A DNA stretch of 25,332 nucleotides from JBDTMC01 sp039934475 (GCA_039934475.1 JBDTMC010000052.1:1-25332); one strand, 5' to 3'; counted from the stretch's first letter, positions 1 to 8,094 are shown. The notes: generated by a model not told the origin, from the letters alone. Numbers and translations are program-made.

Positions 1-2097
1 GCGACCTATCCGGCTAAGGATTTCAACGCCGAAACGATTAAACTGCTGGACCCGCAACAGATGGTGAACGAGTATGGCCAGGGCGAGATCATTCGGGTAA
101 CGGAAACTCCACGCGAGGGTAAGCGTAACGTGTGGAAGACTCCGGATGGCGATTTTGCCGAGAAGTACGAGGTTCTTCCGACTTATTATGTCGTGGAGGC
201 GCGAGGAAAACCGAAGAGCGGGCAACTGGCGCTGACGTTTGACGATGGACCGAGCAGTGACTTCACTCCGGGTATCCTGGACGTTCTGAAGGCGAAGCAC
301 GTGCCAGCGACGTTTTTTGTGGTGGGCGCGAATGCAGAGGCCTATCCGGACCTGGTGAAGAGGATCTACGACGAGGGGCACGAGATCGGCAACCATACTT
401 ACTCGCACCCCAATATCGCGTTAACTTCGCTGGAGCGAACGAGGCTGGAATTGGACTCGACGCAGCGGCTGATCGAACACGCGACGGGCGCGTCCACAAT
501 CCTGTTCCGTCCACCGTATAACGCCGACAGCGAACCGACTACCGCCGCGGAGATCCTGCCGGTGCTGCGCGCCCAGCAGATGGGTTACATCACGATCGGC
601 GAGCGCATTGACCCGCGCGATTGGGCAAAGGACGCAACGGCCGACTCCATCTTCGATGAGGTAGTGGCGGAGAAGGATAACGGCAATATTGTTTTGCTGC
701 ATGACGCGGGCGGCAATCGAGAGGCGACGATTCAGGCGCTGCCGCGTATCATCGACTACTTCCGGAAAAAGGGCTATACGTTTGTTCCCGTAAGCGCGAT
801 GTTGGGTAAGACGCGGGCTGAAGTGATGCCGCCCCCAGCCGCTTCTGAGAAGCGTTGGGCCGATCTGGAAGGTGAGGCATTCAGTTTCAAGAGCGCCTTT
901 CAGAGCCTGGTGGGTCTGCTATTCCTGGTAGCGATTTGGATGACGGTGGCGCGATCGGTTGTTTTCGGCGTGCTGGCGGTGCTTCAAAAAAGGAAGGCGG
1001 CGCGGCGGGTGTTCGATCCCACATACCGGCCGTCGGTAACGGTGGTTTTGGCAGCTTACAACGAAGAGAAGGTGATCCGCCGGACCGTGGAATCGATCTT
1101 GTCGAGTGACTACGAAGGTCTGGAAGTGGTGGTGGTGGACGACGGGTCGAAGGACCGCACACTCGAAGTGCTGCGAGAGACCTTTGCCGGGAATCCGCAA
1201 GTGAAGATCCTGACGCAGCCGAATGGAGGCAAGTCCTCGGCATTGAATCACGCCATTGGGCACGCAACGCACGAGATTCTGGTAGCAGTGGATGCCGACA
1301 CGCTGTTCGCGAAGAACACCATTTCGGATTTAGTACGGCACTTCCACGACACTAACGTTGGCGCGGTTTCCGGGAATGCCAAAGTGGGCAACCGGCAGCG
1401 ATGGATTACTAAGTTTCAGTCGATTGAGTATGTCTACGGATTCAACCTGGACCGGCGTGCGCTGGACCTGGTGAACGCAATCACGGTGGTGCCGGGCGCG
1501 GTGGGCGCGTGGAGAAAATCGTTGATCATCGGGCTGGGCGGCTTTGGCCATGAGACTTTGGCGGAAGACACGGACCTGACGCTCGCCATCCGGCGGCTGG
1601 GGTATGAGATCCGGTATGAAGAGAAAGCCATCGCTTACACGGAAGCGCCGGAGGATGTGCGCAGTTTAGCGAAGCAACGGTTCCGCTGGGCTTATGGAAC
1701 GCTGCAAGCGGCGTGGAAGCATCGCGACGCTACGTTTAACCCGAAGTATGGCTCGCTTGGGATGGTGGCGTTGCCCAGTATCTGGATCTTCCAGGTGGCG
1801 TTGGCGGCTCTGTCTCCGTTTGCGGACGTGGCGATGATGATCACTCTGTTTTCGGGCGCGTGGCAGATTGTGCTGGGTTACTATTTTGCGTTCTTCTTCG
1901 TGGAACTGCTAGCGGGCTTCCTGGCTTACTGGTTGGAGGGCGATCGGCCTACCGACTTGTTGTTGCTGTTTCCGCAGCGGCTCTTCTACCGGCAGTTGAT
2001 GCACTATGTGCTGTTGAAGTCGATTACATACGCCATTCGCGGGCAGGTGGTGGGATGGGGAAAGCTGGAGCGGCGGGCGACGGTTCCAGGAGCATAA
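1..2097 (+). CDS. Polysaccharide deacetylase (NodB) / family 2 glycosyltransferase fusion, 5' partial
   Basis: Predicted inner-membrane synthase/modifier of a beta-linked, probably N-acetylglucosamine-type, exopolysaccharide. The frame is open to base 1 (ATYPAKDFNAETIKLLDPQQ precedes the Met at 61), so the N-terminus lies outside the window and the Met at 61 is not the start. Numbering from that Met: NodB domain about 55-250 with TFDDGP (59-64), HTYSH (112-116), FRPPY (149-153), a DPRDW segment (184-188) and LLHD (212-215), the five usual deacetylase motifs. A membrane segment lies at about 280-308. The GT2 domain (about 324-560) has AAYNEE, VVDDGS (359-363), DAD (411-413), the ED of AEDTDL (501-506) and QRFRW (539-543), as in processive PgaC/NodC-type enzymes. 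More membrane segments follow at about 568-625 and 645-660. In known fusions of this type a GH18-like domain precedes NodB; that is inference here. It leads the operon into the next gene, overlapping by one base. Confidence 0.93.
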   Translation, partial: ATYPAKDFNAETIKLLDPQQMVNEYGQGEIIRVTETPREGKRNVWKTPDGDFAEKYEVLPTYYVVEARGKPKSGQLALTFDDGPSSDFTPGILDVLKAKHVPATFFVVGANAEAYPDLVKRIYDEGHEIGNHTYSHPNIALTSLERTRLELDSTQRLIEHATGASTILFRPPYNADSEPTTAAEILPVLRAQQMGYITIGERIDPRDWAKDATADSIFDEVVAEKDNGNIVLLHDAGGNREATIQALPRIIDYFRKKGYTFVPVSAMLGKTRAEVMPPPAASEKRWADLEGEAFSFKSAFQSLVGLLFLVAIWMTVARSVVFGVLAVLQKRKAARRVFDPTYRPSVTVVLAAYNEEKVIRRTVESILSSDYEGLEVVVVDDGSKDRTLEVLRETFAGNPQVKILTQPNGGKSSALNHAIGHATHEILVAVDADTLFAKNTISDLVRHFHDTNVGAVSGNAKVGNRQRWITKFQSIEYVYGFNLDRRALDLVNAITVVPGAVGAWRKSLIIGLGGFGHETLAEDTDLTLAIRRLGYEIRYEEKAIAYTEAPEDVRSLAKQRFRWAYGTLQAAWKHRDATFNPKYGSLGMVALPSIWIFQVALAALSPFADVAMMITLFSGAWQIVLGYYFAFFFVELLAGFLAYWLEGDRPTDLLLLFPQRLFYRQLMHYVLLKSITYAIRGQVVGWGKLERRATVPGA
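2088..2092 (+). promoter_or_regulatory. Shine-Dalgarno AGGAG
   Basis: AGGAG four bases before the ATG at 2097 fixes the start of the UPF0261 gene. A longer open frame begins at 1860 but lies inside the glycosyltransferase membrane region and lacks family sequence. Confidence 0.75.
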
Positions 2098-3308
2098 TGA
2101 AGCCGCGCGGACCCGTTGTCTTGATGGGCACCCTTGACACCAAGGGCGAGGAGATCCGCTTCCTTAAAGAGCATCTGACTGCCGTCGGGATAGAAGTACT
2201 GGTTGTGGATGTGGGTGTGCTCGGCGCGCCGGCGTTTGCGCCAGATGTTTCGCGCGAGCAGATTCTGGCGTGCACAGGGGAGCGTCTGGCAGACGGAGAT
2301 CGAGGCAAATCGATCGCCGCGATGGAACGCGGGTTGGCCGCATGGTGCCGGACGCATGGCGACAGGATCGCCGGGATGTTGGCCGTTGGCGGGTCTGCTG
2401 GCACCAGCATTGCGACAGCCGGCATGCGCGAGGTAAGGATTGGCGTGCCGAAGCTGATGGTTTCGACGATGGCTTCGGGAAACACGCGGCCGTATGTGGG
2501 TACGTCCGACATCGCGATGTTGTACCCGGTGGGTGATTTCACTGGCCTCAACCGGCTGACGCGAAGCATCCTGGTGACGGCCGCCAACGCGATGGCCGGG
2601 ATGTGCAGTTTCCCGTTGGACGAAGTGGGAAACGCGCCGGAACGACCGGTGCTGGCGGCGACTATGTTTGGCGTCACCACTCCGTGCGTGAATCGCGTGC
2701 GCGAGTTACTGGAAGCGAAAGGTTTTGAGATTCTGGTCTTCCATGCCACCGGCAGTGGGGGAGAAGCCATGGAGCGATTGGTGCGGGATGGGTTCATCGA
2801 AGGCGTACTCGATGTGACGACTACCGAACTGGCCGATGAACTGGTGGGCGGGGTGCTTACGGCGGGTCCGCGGCGACTGGAAGCAGCGGGAGAGCGCGGA
2901 GTGCCGCAAGTGATTTCAGTAGGCGCGATGGACATGGTGAACTTCGGCCCTCCGGATACCATCCCCTCGGAGTTTCGCGGGCGGTTGTTTTACCAGCACA
3001 ATTCGGCGGTGACTTTGATGCGAACCACTGCCCGGGAGAACGCGGAATTGGGGCGGATCATCGCTACGAAGGCCAATGGCGCGCGCGGGCCGGTTAGCAT
3101 TGTGCTGCCGTTGCGGGGTGTTTCGGCAATTGACGCCGCCGGCCAGCCTTTCTTTGATGCGGAGGCGGACGGCGCATTGTTTGACGCAATTCGCCGGCAC
3201 GCGAAGGTGAAGGTGATGGAATTGGACGCTCACATTAACGATGCCGAGTTTGCCGCCGCCGTGGCGGAAGAGTTTCTTTCTCTGCGAGGTGCGCATGTCA
3301 ACGCGTGA
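2097..3308 (+). CDS. Tm-1-like ATP-binding domain protein (UPF0261)
   Basis: A 403-residue protein of the UPF0261/Tm-1-like family; the biochemical role in bacteria is not known to me. It begins GPVVLMGTLDTKGEE, the usual N-terminal beta-strand/loop of the family. It has a glycine-rich GGSAGTS (98-104), a VSTMASGNTRPYVGTSD stretch (122-138) and HATGSGGEAMERL (216-228), all family hallmarks that build a nucleotide-binding-like fold. No signal peptide is visible, so it is cytoplasmic. The ATG overlaps the stop of the upstream glycosyltransferase (TAATG) and follows AGGAG. The 3' end overlaps the next gene by 14 bases, so the two are probably translationally coupled. In the plant resistance protein Tm-1 this domain is fused to a TIM barrel like that encoded by the next gene, which suggests that the two proteins act together. 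Confidence 0.9.
   Translation: MKPRGPVVLMGTLDTKGEEIRFLKEHLTAVGIEVLVVDVGVLGAPAFAPDVSREQILACTGERLADGDRGKSIAAMERGLAAWCRTHGDRIAGMLAVGGSAGTSIATAGMREVRIGVPKLMVSTMASGNTRPYVGTSDIAMLYPVGDFTGLNRLTRSILVTAANAMAGMCSFPLDEVGNAPERPVLAATMFGVTTPCVNRVRELLEAKGFEILVFHATGSGGEAMERLVRDGFIEGVLDVTTTELADELVGGVLTAGPRRLEAAGERGVPQVISVGAMDMVNFGPPDTIPSEFRGRLFYQHNSAVTLMRTTARENAELGRIIATKANGARGPVSIVLPLRGVSAIDAAGQPFFDAEADGALFDAIRRHAKVKVMELDAHINDAEFAAAVAEEFLSLRGAHVNA
3286..3290 (+). promoter_or_regulatory. Shine-Dalgarno GAGGT
   Basis: GAGGT lies four bases before the ATG at 3295, inside the end of the UPF0261 gene. It selects this start over the upstream in-frame ATG at 3241, whose added 18 residues look like a shadow of the preceding gene. 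Confidence 0.7.
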
Positions 3309-4116
3309 GCAGTGTCTGGCGAAGTTGAGAGAGACGGTGCGACAGGGAAGCCCGCTGCTAGGCGTGGGAGCAGGCACAGGCATCTCCGCGAAGTTCGCCG
3401 AAGCGGGCGGCGCCGATTTGATCATCATCTACAACTCGGGAAGGTACCGCATGGCGGGACGCGGATCGCTGGCCGGACTTCTGCCGTACGGAGATGCGAA
3501 TCAGATTGTTGTGGAGATGGCGGCGGAGGTGCTGCCGGTGGTGCGCCAGACGCCAGTGCTGGCCGGGGTTTGTGGCACTGACCCGTTCCGGCGGATGGAC
3601 GTTTTCCTAACGCAACTGCAACAACTGGGCTTTTCGGGAGTACAGAACTTTCCCACCGTTGGGTTGTTTGACGGCGTGTTCCGGCAGAATCTGGAAGAGA
3701 CAGGGATGGGGTTCGGCCTGGAAGTGGAGATGGTGAGGGTGGCGCGGCGGATGGAGTTACTAACTTGTCCCTATGTGTTTAACGTGGCTGAGGCGCGCCT
3801 GATGGCGGAGGCGGGCGCCGATGTATTGGTGGCCCACATGGGCTTGACGACCAGCGGGACCATTGGGGCGAGAACGGCGCTCACTTTGGAAGAAGCCGCG
3901 CAACGGGTGCAGGAGATTCGGGACGCCGGCGCGGCTGTGAATCCGGAGGTGCTGGTGATCTGCCACGGCGGGCCGATTGCGGAGCCGGCCGATGCGAGTT
4001 TCATTTTGAAGAACACGCGCGGCGTGCACGGATTTTTTGGCGCGTCGAGCATTGAGCGGCTGGCGGTGGAGCGCGCCATCACGGAACAGACTCGCGCGTT
4101 CAAGCAGATCGGTTAG
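3295..4116 (+). CDS. PEP-hydrolase-like TIM-barrel protein
   Basis: A 273-residue cytoplasmic TIM-barrel protein of the family annotated as phosphoenolpyruvate hydrolase-like or TIM-barrel signal-transduction protein. Visible family features are GVGAGTGISAKFAEAGGAD (23-41), IIYNSGRYRMAGRGSLAGLL (44-63), LAGVCGTDPFR (89-99), NFPTVGLFDG (118-127), ADVLVAHMGLTTSG (175-188) and VICHGGPIAEP (221-231); these read as successive strand-loop units of the barrel with clustered Asp/His/Gly at the strand ends. The actual substrate is not established. It overlaps the UPF0261 gene by 14 bases and is followed 12 bases later by the cupin gene. Pairing with UPF0261 is the two-gene equivalent of the plant Tm-1 fusion. 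Confidence 0.88.
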   Translation: MSTREQCLAKLRETVRQGSPLLGVGAGTGISAKFAEAGGADLIIIYNSGRYRMAGRGSLAGLLPYGDANQIVVEMAAEVLPVVRQTPVLAGVCGTDPFRRMDVFLTQLQQLGFSGVQNFPTVGLFDGVFRQNLEETGMGFGLEVEMVRVARRMELLTCPYVFNVAEARLMAEAGADVLVAHMGLTTSGTIGARTALTLEEAAQRVQEIRDAGAAVNPEVLVICHGGPIAEPADASFILKNTRGVHGFFGASSIERLAVERAITEQTRAFKQIG

Positions 4117-4128
4117 GGGAGACAGCAA

Positions 4129-4530
4129 ATGAAGACCTATGTGGAACCGAAGGATGTGGAGACGCAGGTGTTCGACTGGGGCCGGATCAACTGGCTGAGC
4201 GAGCCGCGTGTGACGGGCGCGAAGCAGTTGGCCGCCGGTGTGGTGACACTGGAGCCAGGGCAAGGCCACGCGCGGCACAATCATCCGGGGGTGGAGGAGA
4301 TCCTCTACGTGCTGGAGGGCGAGGGCGTGCAGATGATCGACTTCGTCGCCGAAGAACGACGGGCTGTGGGCGCGGGCACGATGATCCACATACCCGCTGA
4401 CATCTTTCATTCCACCGTCAATACCGGCATGGGACCGATGAAGCTGCTAGCGGTTTATTCGCCACCGGGCCCGGAGGCATTCCTGCGCTCACTGCCGGAG
4501 TGCCGGATTGAGCCGCCGACGGAGGGTTAG
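4129..4530 (+). CDS. Small single-domain cupin
   Basis: A 133-residue cupin with both conserved motifs. Motif 1 runs from G259-equivalent GQGHARHNHPGVEE (residues 45-58 approximately) into ILYVLEGEG, giving the HxH plus Glu metal ligands. Motif 2 is the segment GTMIHIPADIFHSTVN, supplying the last His. Such proteins bind a divalent metal and act as small-molecule isomerases, dioxygenases or sensors; the substrate cannot be read from sequence. GGGGAGA about seven bases before the ATG is a good Shine-Dalgarno site, and the gene lies 12 bases after the TIM-barrel gene, so it is the last member of the operon. Its stop codon lies within a four-base overlap with the convergent amidohydrolase gene. 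Confidence 0.88.
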   Translation: MKTYVEPKDVETQVFDWGRINWLSEPRVTGAKQLAAGVVTLEPGQGHARHNHPGVEEILYVLEGEGVQMIDFVAEERRAVGAGTMIHIPADIFHSTVNTGMGPMKLLAVYSPPGPEAFLRSLPECRIEPPTEG

Positions 4531-5804
4531 TCGCGGCGGTAGACTTTGCCACCCTTCATGACGAAATTGACGTGCTCAGTAGCGCGGATGGAGTCGAGGG
4601 GATTGCCTGGAACGGCGACGATATCCGCCAGTTTACCGACCGCCAGTTCCCCGCGATCAGTGACACCAAGTAACTCGGCAGCGTTGATGGTTCCGGCGCG
4701 CAAGGCCTCCAAAGGCGAGAGGCCACGGTCGGCCAGAGCGCCGAACTCCTTGGCGTTCTCGCCCCAGGGAACGAGGGGCGCATCGGTATCCAACGCGATT
4801 TTTACCCCGGCGAGCGCGGCTTTGCGGAGATTGGCGCGAGCGAGCGGTAGGACGTAGTCCGCCTTCTGACGTACAACCGGCGGCAGGGCGGCAAGGTCGA
4901 TAGTGTCCGTGAGAGCGGTTGTGGGTACGAGGTAAGTCCCGCGTTCCTTCATCAAGCGGATCGCTTCCTCATTAAGCAAGGACCCGTGTTCGATGGACGC
5001 CACACCGGCCTTGATGGCGGCGATGATCCCCTCCGAGCCGTGGGCGTGCGCCGCCACTTTAATTCCATGGCGGCCGGCCTCGTCCACCACGGCCTTCATC
5101 TCGGCGTCGGTCAGTTGCTGGGCGCCGAGCGACTCCTCGGTGGAGGTTACACCCGCGGTAGCCGCGATTTTGATGACCTTCGCCCCGTGCTTGATTTGAA
5201 AACGGGTGGCTTTCACTACTTCGTCGATACCGTCGGCAACACCATACTCCGGAGTGAGGGTGAAGAGGCCAGTGGCGATCTTGGTGTGCATCTCCGGATC
5301 GATGTGTCCCCCGGTGATGGAGATGGGATGGCCGGCGGCAACGATGCGCGGCGCATCGATCCAGCCGGCATCGCTGGCACGGGCCATGGAAACAGCCATC
5401 AACTCTTTGATGAGGTGCATCTGGCCGAGATCGCGGACGGTGGTGAAGCCGGCGAGCAGCATCTTGCGCGCGTTGACGGAGGAGCGAAGGACGGCATCGG
5501 CCGCGGTTTCACCGACCAGGTCGGCGCGGTAGTGGGCGGCATCCTGCAACAGGATATGGACGTGCATATCCATAAATCCAGGCATGAGTGTGGTGTCGCC
5601 CAGATCGATGACGGCCGCGCCAGGGGGTAGGGACGGGGGATTCACGGCGGCGATGACACCGCCCGAAATCAAGATGGCCGCGGGCGAAACGATACGGCCG
5701 GATCTGACGTCGAGCATACGCTGTGCGCGCACGACGGTAGACTGGGCCAGCGCGGCGGAGACGCATACGAGGGTGGCAAGCAAGAGTCGCGGATATGGGT
5801 GCAC
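4527..5804 (-). CDS. Exported amidohydrolase (imidazolonepropionase / Xaa-Pro dipeptidase-like)
   Basis: A 425-residue metal-dependent hydrolase of the amidohydrolase superfamily, probably cleaving an amide or peptide-like bond outside the cytoplasm. A signal peptide (LLLATLVCVSAALA, about 7-20) precedes the domain. Metal and catalytic residues visible: H81 and H83 (DMHVH after MPGFMD), K212 in KVIKIAA (the likely carboxylated lysine), H253/H255 in AAHAHG, H273 in SIEHGS and D339 in ALDTDAP. The C-terminal KLADIVAVPGNPL is the usual return of the beta-sandwich. The start is a GTG, chosen because it gives the complete signal peptide; no clear Shine-Dalgarno is seen, and the gene begins 10 bases after the PaiB-like gene, so translational coupling is likely. 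The substrate is unknown. Confidence 0.9.
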   Translation of the reverse strand: MHPYPRLLLATLVCVSAALAQSTVVRAQRMLDVRSGRIVSPAAILISGGVIAAVNPPSLPPGAAVIDLGDTTLMPGFMDMHVHILLQDAAHYRADLVGETAADAVLRSSVNARKMLLAGFTTVRDLGQMHLIKELMAVSMARASDAGWIDAPRIVAAGHPISITGGHIDPEMHTKIATGLFTLTPEYGVADGIDEVVKATRFQIKHGAKVIKIAATAGVTSTEESLGAQQLTDAEMKAVVDEAGRHGIKVAAHAHGSEGIIAAIKAGVASIEHGSLLNEEAIRLMKERGTYLVPTTALTDTIDLAALPPVVRQKADYVLPLARANLRKAALAGVKIALDTDAPLVPWGENAKEFGALADRGLSPLEALRAGTINAAELLGVTDRGELAVGKLADIVAVPGNPLDSIRATEHVNFVMKGGKVYRRD

Positions 5805-5814
5805 GGTGGTGTGG

Positions 5815-6450
5815 CTATTCTGTGAGGCGTTTCTCGACGAGTGCGGCTACGGCTTCACCGGGTCCGCCTTCGGAACGCAATCCGGAGACGACAATGGCGC
5901 GGTCGGCGTCGTTTCGGTTCTGGCTCATCTTCCATTTGCCTTCCATCCGCGCGATGGGGATTTCGATGCCGACAATCCCTTTGGCCTGACCGGCGACGTA
6001 CTCTTCCGGGGCGTCGCCGACGGACCATGGTTGCGGGCGGCGCTGCTCCTGGGAATTCGTAAGGTCCTCAATCTGCCGGCGGATCCACGCGATGTCGTCC
6101 ATTACGCGCGGTAGGCCCCATACATGCACGGTGGCGTAGTTCCAGGTGGGAACTACTTTTCCCGTTTCGTGTTTGGTGGCATACCAGTTGGGGGTGATGT
6201 AGCTCTGCGGGCCTTGGAATACGACGAGGCATTCGGTGACGCCGGCCAATTCCTTCCAATGCGGATTGCCGCGGGCCACGTGCGCGCGCAGCGTTCCCCA
6301 TTGCCCTTCGCCGGCGTAGAGGACAAACGGCACCGGGTTGGCGAGCAGCCCGCCCGGGCCCGCACTGATGAGGAGGCCCAACGGATGAGAACGGATGAGT
6401 TCGTGGTTCACCTCAACGCGCTCTTCGCGAAAGTGGGGCGGCAAATACAT
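5815..6450 (-). CDS. PaiB-like FMN-binding protein (negative transcriptional regulator family)
   Basis: A 211-residue protein of the PaiB family, FMN-binding split-barrel proteins named after the Bacillus subtilis regulator of sporulation and protease genes. The N-terminus MYLPPHFRE is the typical family start and fixes the ATG at 6450; the frame is open upstream but the added 61 residues are low-complexity shadow sequence. Other family features are the HPLGLLISAG strand (22-31), ANPVPFVL (37-44), HVARGNPHW (57-65), ITPNWYATK (85-93), PTWNYATVHVWG (101-112) and the C-terminal EGKWKMSQNRNDADRA (170-185). Whether it acts as a regulator or as an oxidoreductase/degrading enzyme is not decidable from sequence. 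It is upstream of, and probably co-transcribed with, the exported amidohydrolase. Confidence 0.9.
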   Translation of the reverse strand: MYLPPHFREERVEVNHELIRSHPLGLLISAGPGGLLANPVPFVLYAGEGQWGTLRAHVARGNPHWKELAGVTECLVVFQGPQSYITPNWYATKHETGKVVPTWNYATVHVWGLPRVMDDIAWIRRQIEDLTNSQEQRRPQPWSVGDAPEEYVAGQAKGIVGIEIPIARMEGKWKMSQNRNDADRAIVVSGLRSEGGPGEAVAALVEKRLTE

Positions 6451-6515
6451 TGGTAGAGACAATGGTAACGAAACTTCGACGGAACAACGGCAGCGGCAGT
6501 GTCGTCTATCAGCCC

Positions 6516-6884
6516 ATGAGACTGATCTCCTGCGCGACACTACTGTTTGTGCTGGGCACCGCATTGTTTGCGGCCGGCACTGGCGTTTCGGGAACCTGGG
6601 CTTGGACGGCGACCCCAGACGGGGGCGACACAATCGAAGGCACTCTGGAACTAAAGGATGCGGACGGCGCTCTCTCTGGAGTCCTGGTCACTCACGAAGG
6701 CGACCGCATCACGTTGGTGAATCCGAAACTGGAGAGCGATCAGTTTACTTTCACGGTGACCGTGGGCGATAACACTTTCGACGTGGGAGTTACTGTAGCG
6801 GGCGATAAGTTTAAGGGCAAGTTTAAGGGCCAGGGTGACGCGGGCGGCGGTTCGATTGAAGGCAGCAGGAAAGCTGGAGCATAG
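6516..6884 (+). CDS. Small secreted protein of unknown function
   Basis: I do not recognise the family. From the ATG at 6516 it encodes 122 residues with a signal peptide (ISCATLLFVLGTALFAA, about 4-20) followed by a mature part starting near GVSGTWAWTATPDGGDTIEG. The mature part is rich in Thr, Val, Gly and Asp, alternates hydrophobic and polar residues, and ends with the repeat KFKGKFKG, which suggests a small all-beta, extracytoplasmic domain. The open frame extends upstream through ATG 6462 and TTG 6450, but those starts put a basic stretch before the signal peptide; 6516 is preferred. It is divergent from the PaiB-like gene and convergent with the next small secreted protein. Confidence 0.7.
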   Translation: MRLISCATLLFVLGTALFAAGTGVSGTWAWTATPDGGDTIEGTLELKDADGALSGVLVTHEGDRITLVNPKLESDQFTFTVTVGDNTFDVGVTVAGDKFKGKFKGQGDAGGGSIEGSRKAGA

Positions 6885-6916
6885 CTCCCGATATACCTTT
6901 GTATTAGCTTGTGTTA

Positions 6917-6954
6917 AGAGACGCTCCCTCGCGGTCGCGGCTCGGTGAGTCTCT
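6917..6954. repeat. Candidate REP-like palindromic element between convergent genes
   Basis: AGAGAC (6917-6922) and GTCTCT (6949-6954) form a perfect six-base stem around a GC-rich core, CTCCCTCGCGGTCGCGGCTC (6924-6943). The core itself contains CGCG..CGCG. From memory, very similar cores recur as intergenic repeats in some environmental bacterial genomes, but only one copy is in this window. There is no T-run after the stem, so it is not a standard intrinsic terminator, though it could end transcription of either flanking gene. Confidence 0.4.
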
Positions 6955-6977
6955 GATTCCCATTTAGGAAGCTAGAG

Positions 6978-7388
6978 TTATGGGGCGATCATGGGGCCAT
7001 AGACGACGGCATGAACCTTGCCGTCGGTGTTGCGCCTGCCGGGACCGGTACGCCAGACTATCAGCCTTCCGTCTACTTCCAGAAGTAGGACAACTTCGGC
7101 GTCAGGGGTCATATTGAACGGGGTGCTATCCCCACATGGAAGCGCACCTGGCAGCAGGACGGTGTAGGTGTGCGCTGTGTTCTGGTGAACTACCTGGCAG
7201 TAGGAGTACATGCCGTTGACGGCCGGCCGGAAGGTCAGTAAGAGTTGCAGGTCCCCGAAGTGCTGATCGCCTTCAGCATCCCAGGAGACCAACCATTGGG
7301 TGTTAGCGGTGGCGTAGACCTTCGTGCCGGTCTGGGGTAAGGCGAACGCAAGAATCGAGAGAGCGGAAAGCAGGATGAAATATTTCAT
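6978..7388 (-). CDS. Small secreted protein of unknown function
   Basis: I do not recognise the family. It encodes 136 residues beginning MKYFILLSALSILAFALPQT, a clear signal peptide with likely cleavage near residue 16-20. The mature part contains two cysteines (in SYCQVV and LPCGDS) that could form a disulfide. It alternates hydrophobic and polar residues in a beta-rich pattern (LQLLLTFRPAV, EVVLLLEVDGRLIVWRTG), consistent with a small extracytoplasmic beta fold. The ATG at 7388 is the only start that gives a full signal peptide; a weak purine stretch precedes it. It stands alone: 90 bases from the convergent upstream gene and 131 bases from the methyltransferase gene. Confidence 0.72.
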   Translation of the reverse strand: MKYFILLSALSILAFALPQTGTKVYATANTQWLVSWDAEGDQHFGDLQLLLTFRPAVNGMYSYCQVVHQNTAHTYTVLLPGALPCGDSTPFNMTPDAEVVLLLEVDGRLIVWRTGPGRRNTDGKVHAVVYGPMIAP

Positions 7389-7495
7389 TGATTCTTAATT
7401 TCAGCGGCTGCGAGTCATTGGCCCGGAAGCGCGCTCCAACACCTGACTAATGCGTAAAGCTCTCCGAGAATGTGACATGGAAGAACAACAATAGC

Positions 7496-7521
7496 GTCTG
7501 AGGGGAGGATCAGACTTTCTT
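7496..7521. terminator. Hairpin at the end of the methyltransferase gene
   Basis: GTCTGA (7496-7501) and TCAGAC (7510-7515) form a perfect six-base stem with an eight-base loop. On the plus strand it is followed by TTTCTT (7516-7521); on the minus strand it starts four bases after the methyltransferase stop and is followed by a looser T-rich stretch. It may end the minus-strand oxidoreductase/methyltransferase transcript, although the better T-run faces plus. Confidence 0.4.
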
Positions 7522-8089
7522 ACGCCGCGGGCTTTCGTGCGCGGAAGGCGAATGAACCGGGGCTAAGCGAGATGGCGACTTCCTCGAAACCGGCTGCGCG
7601 GAGCCGGTTTGGAAACGCATTAGGGTCGGACACCACCATTGTGTCGCCGAGGTGAAGCAGCCGGAAGAGAAGGCTGGTGCGACTGTCTGAGCCGACTAGC
7701 CATGCGCCGGGACGGATTACGCGGCACGCTTCTTGGAGAAGCTTGTCCTGCAGCTGCGGGGACGGCACGTGGTGCAGCATGGTGAAGCTGGCCGCGCCAG
7801 AGAATGCATTGTCGGGAAATGGCATTGCCGTGGCGTCGCCGTGTTGGACGGTAACGTTCTGGCTCCCCAATCTGGCCTTGAGGGCCGCGGCCAGATCGGG
7901 GTCGATTTCCAGGCATGTGAGTTGCGTACAGCGGGTGCGCAGAACCTCAGTGGTTAGGCCGGGACCGGGGCCGATTTCCAAGGGGTTGGCGCCAAGATCG
8001 AGGCCTTCGAGGGCCCACGGGAGCAAGTCCTGGCGCACTTTTTCCCTCCACCAGTCGGACTTGCATAGGCGGTTGTGGATCCAGTTCAC
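7520..8089 (-). CDS. Class I SAM-dependent methyltransferase
   Basis: A 189-residue cytoplasmic methyltransferase of the small Methyltransf_11/25 type. The SAM-binding motif I is PLEIGPGPGLTTEVL (36-50), followed by the acidic motif II LEIDPDL (60-66) and GDATAMPFPDNAFS (84-97), the segment contacting adenine. HHVPSPQ (106-112) and CRVIRPGAWLV (122-132) match later motifs. The GTG at 8089 is chosen because NWIHNRLCKS directly after it is protein-like and an AAGG lies just upstream; the frame is open further upstream, but that sequence lies inside the preceding gene and is arginine-rich shadow. It begins five bases after the oxidoreductase stop, so the two form an operon. The methyl acceptor is not evident. 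Confidence 0.86.
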   Translation of the reverse strand: MNWIHNRLCKSDWWREKVRQDLLPWALEGLDLGANPLEIGPGPGLTTEVLRTRCTQLTCLEIDPDLAAALKARLGSQNVTVQHGDATAMPFPDNAFSGAASFTMLHHVPSPQLQDKLLQEACRVIRPGAWLVGSDSRTSLLFRLLHLGDTMVVSDPNAFPNRLRAAGFEEVAISLSPGSFAFRARKPAA

Positions 8090-8094
8090 AGGCC

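Noticed and set aside
2024..2962. 312-residue minus-strand frame opposite the UPF0261 gene
   Set aside because: Ser/Pro/Thr-rich without domains; the plus-strand reading has clear family sequence, overlapping stop/start and a Shine-Dalgarno.
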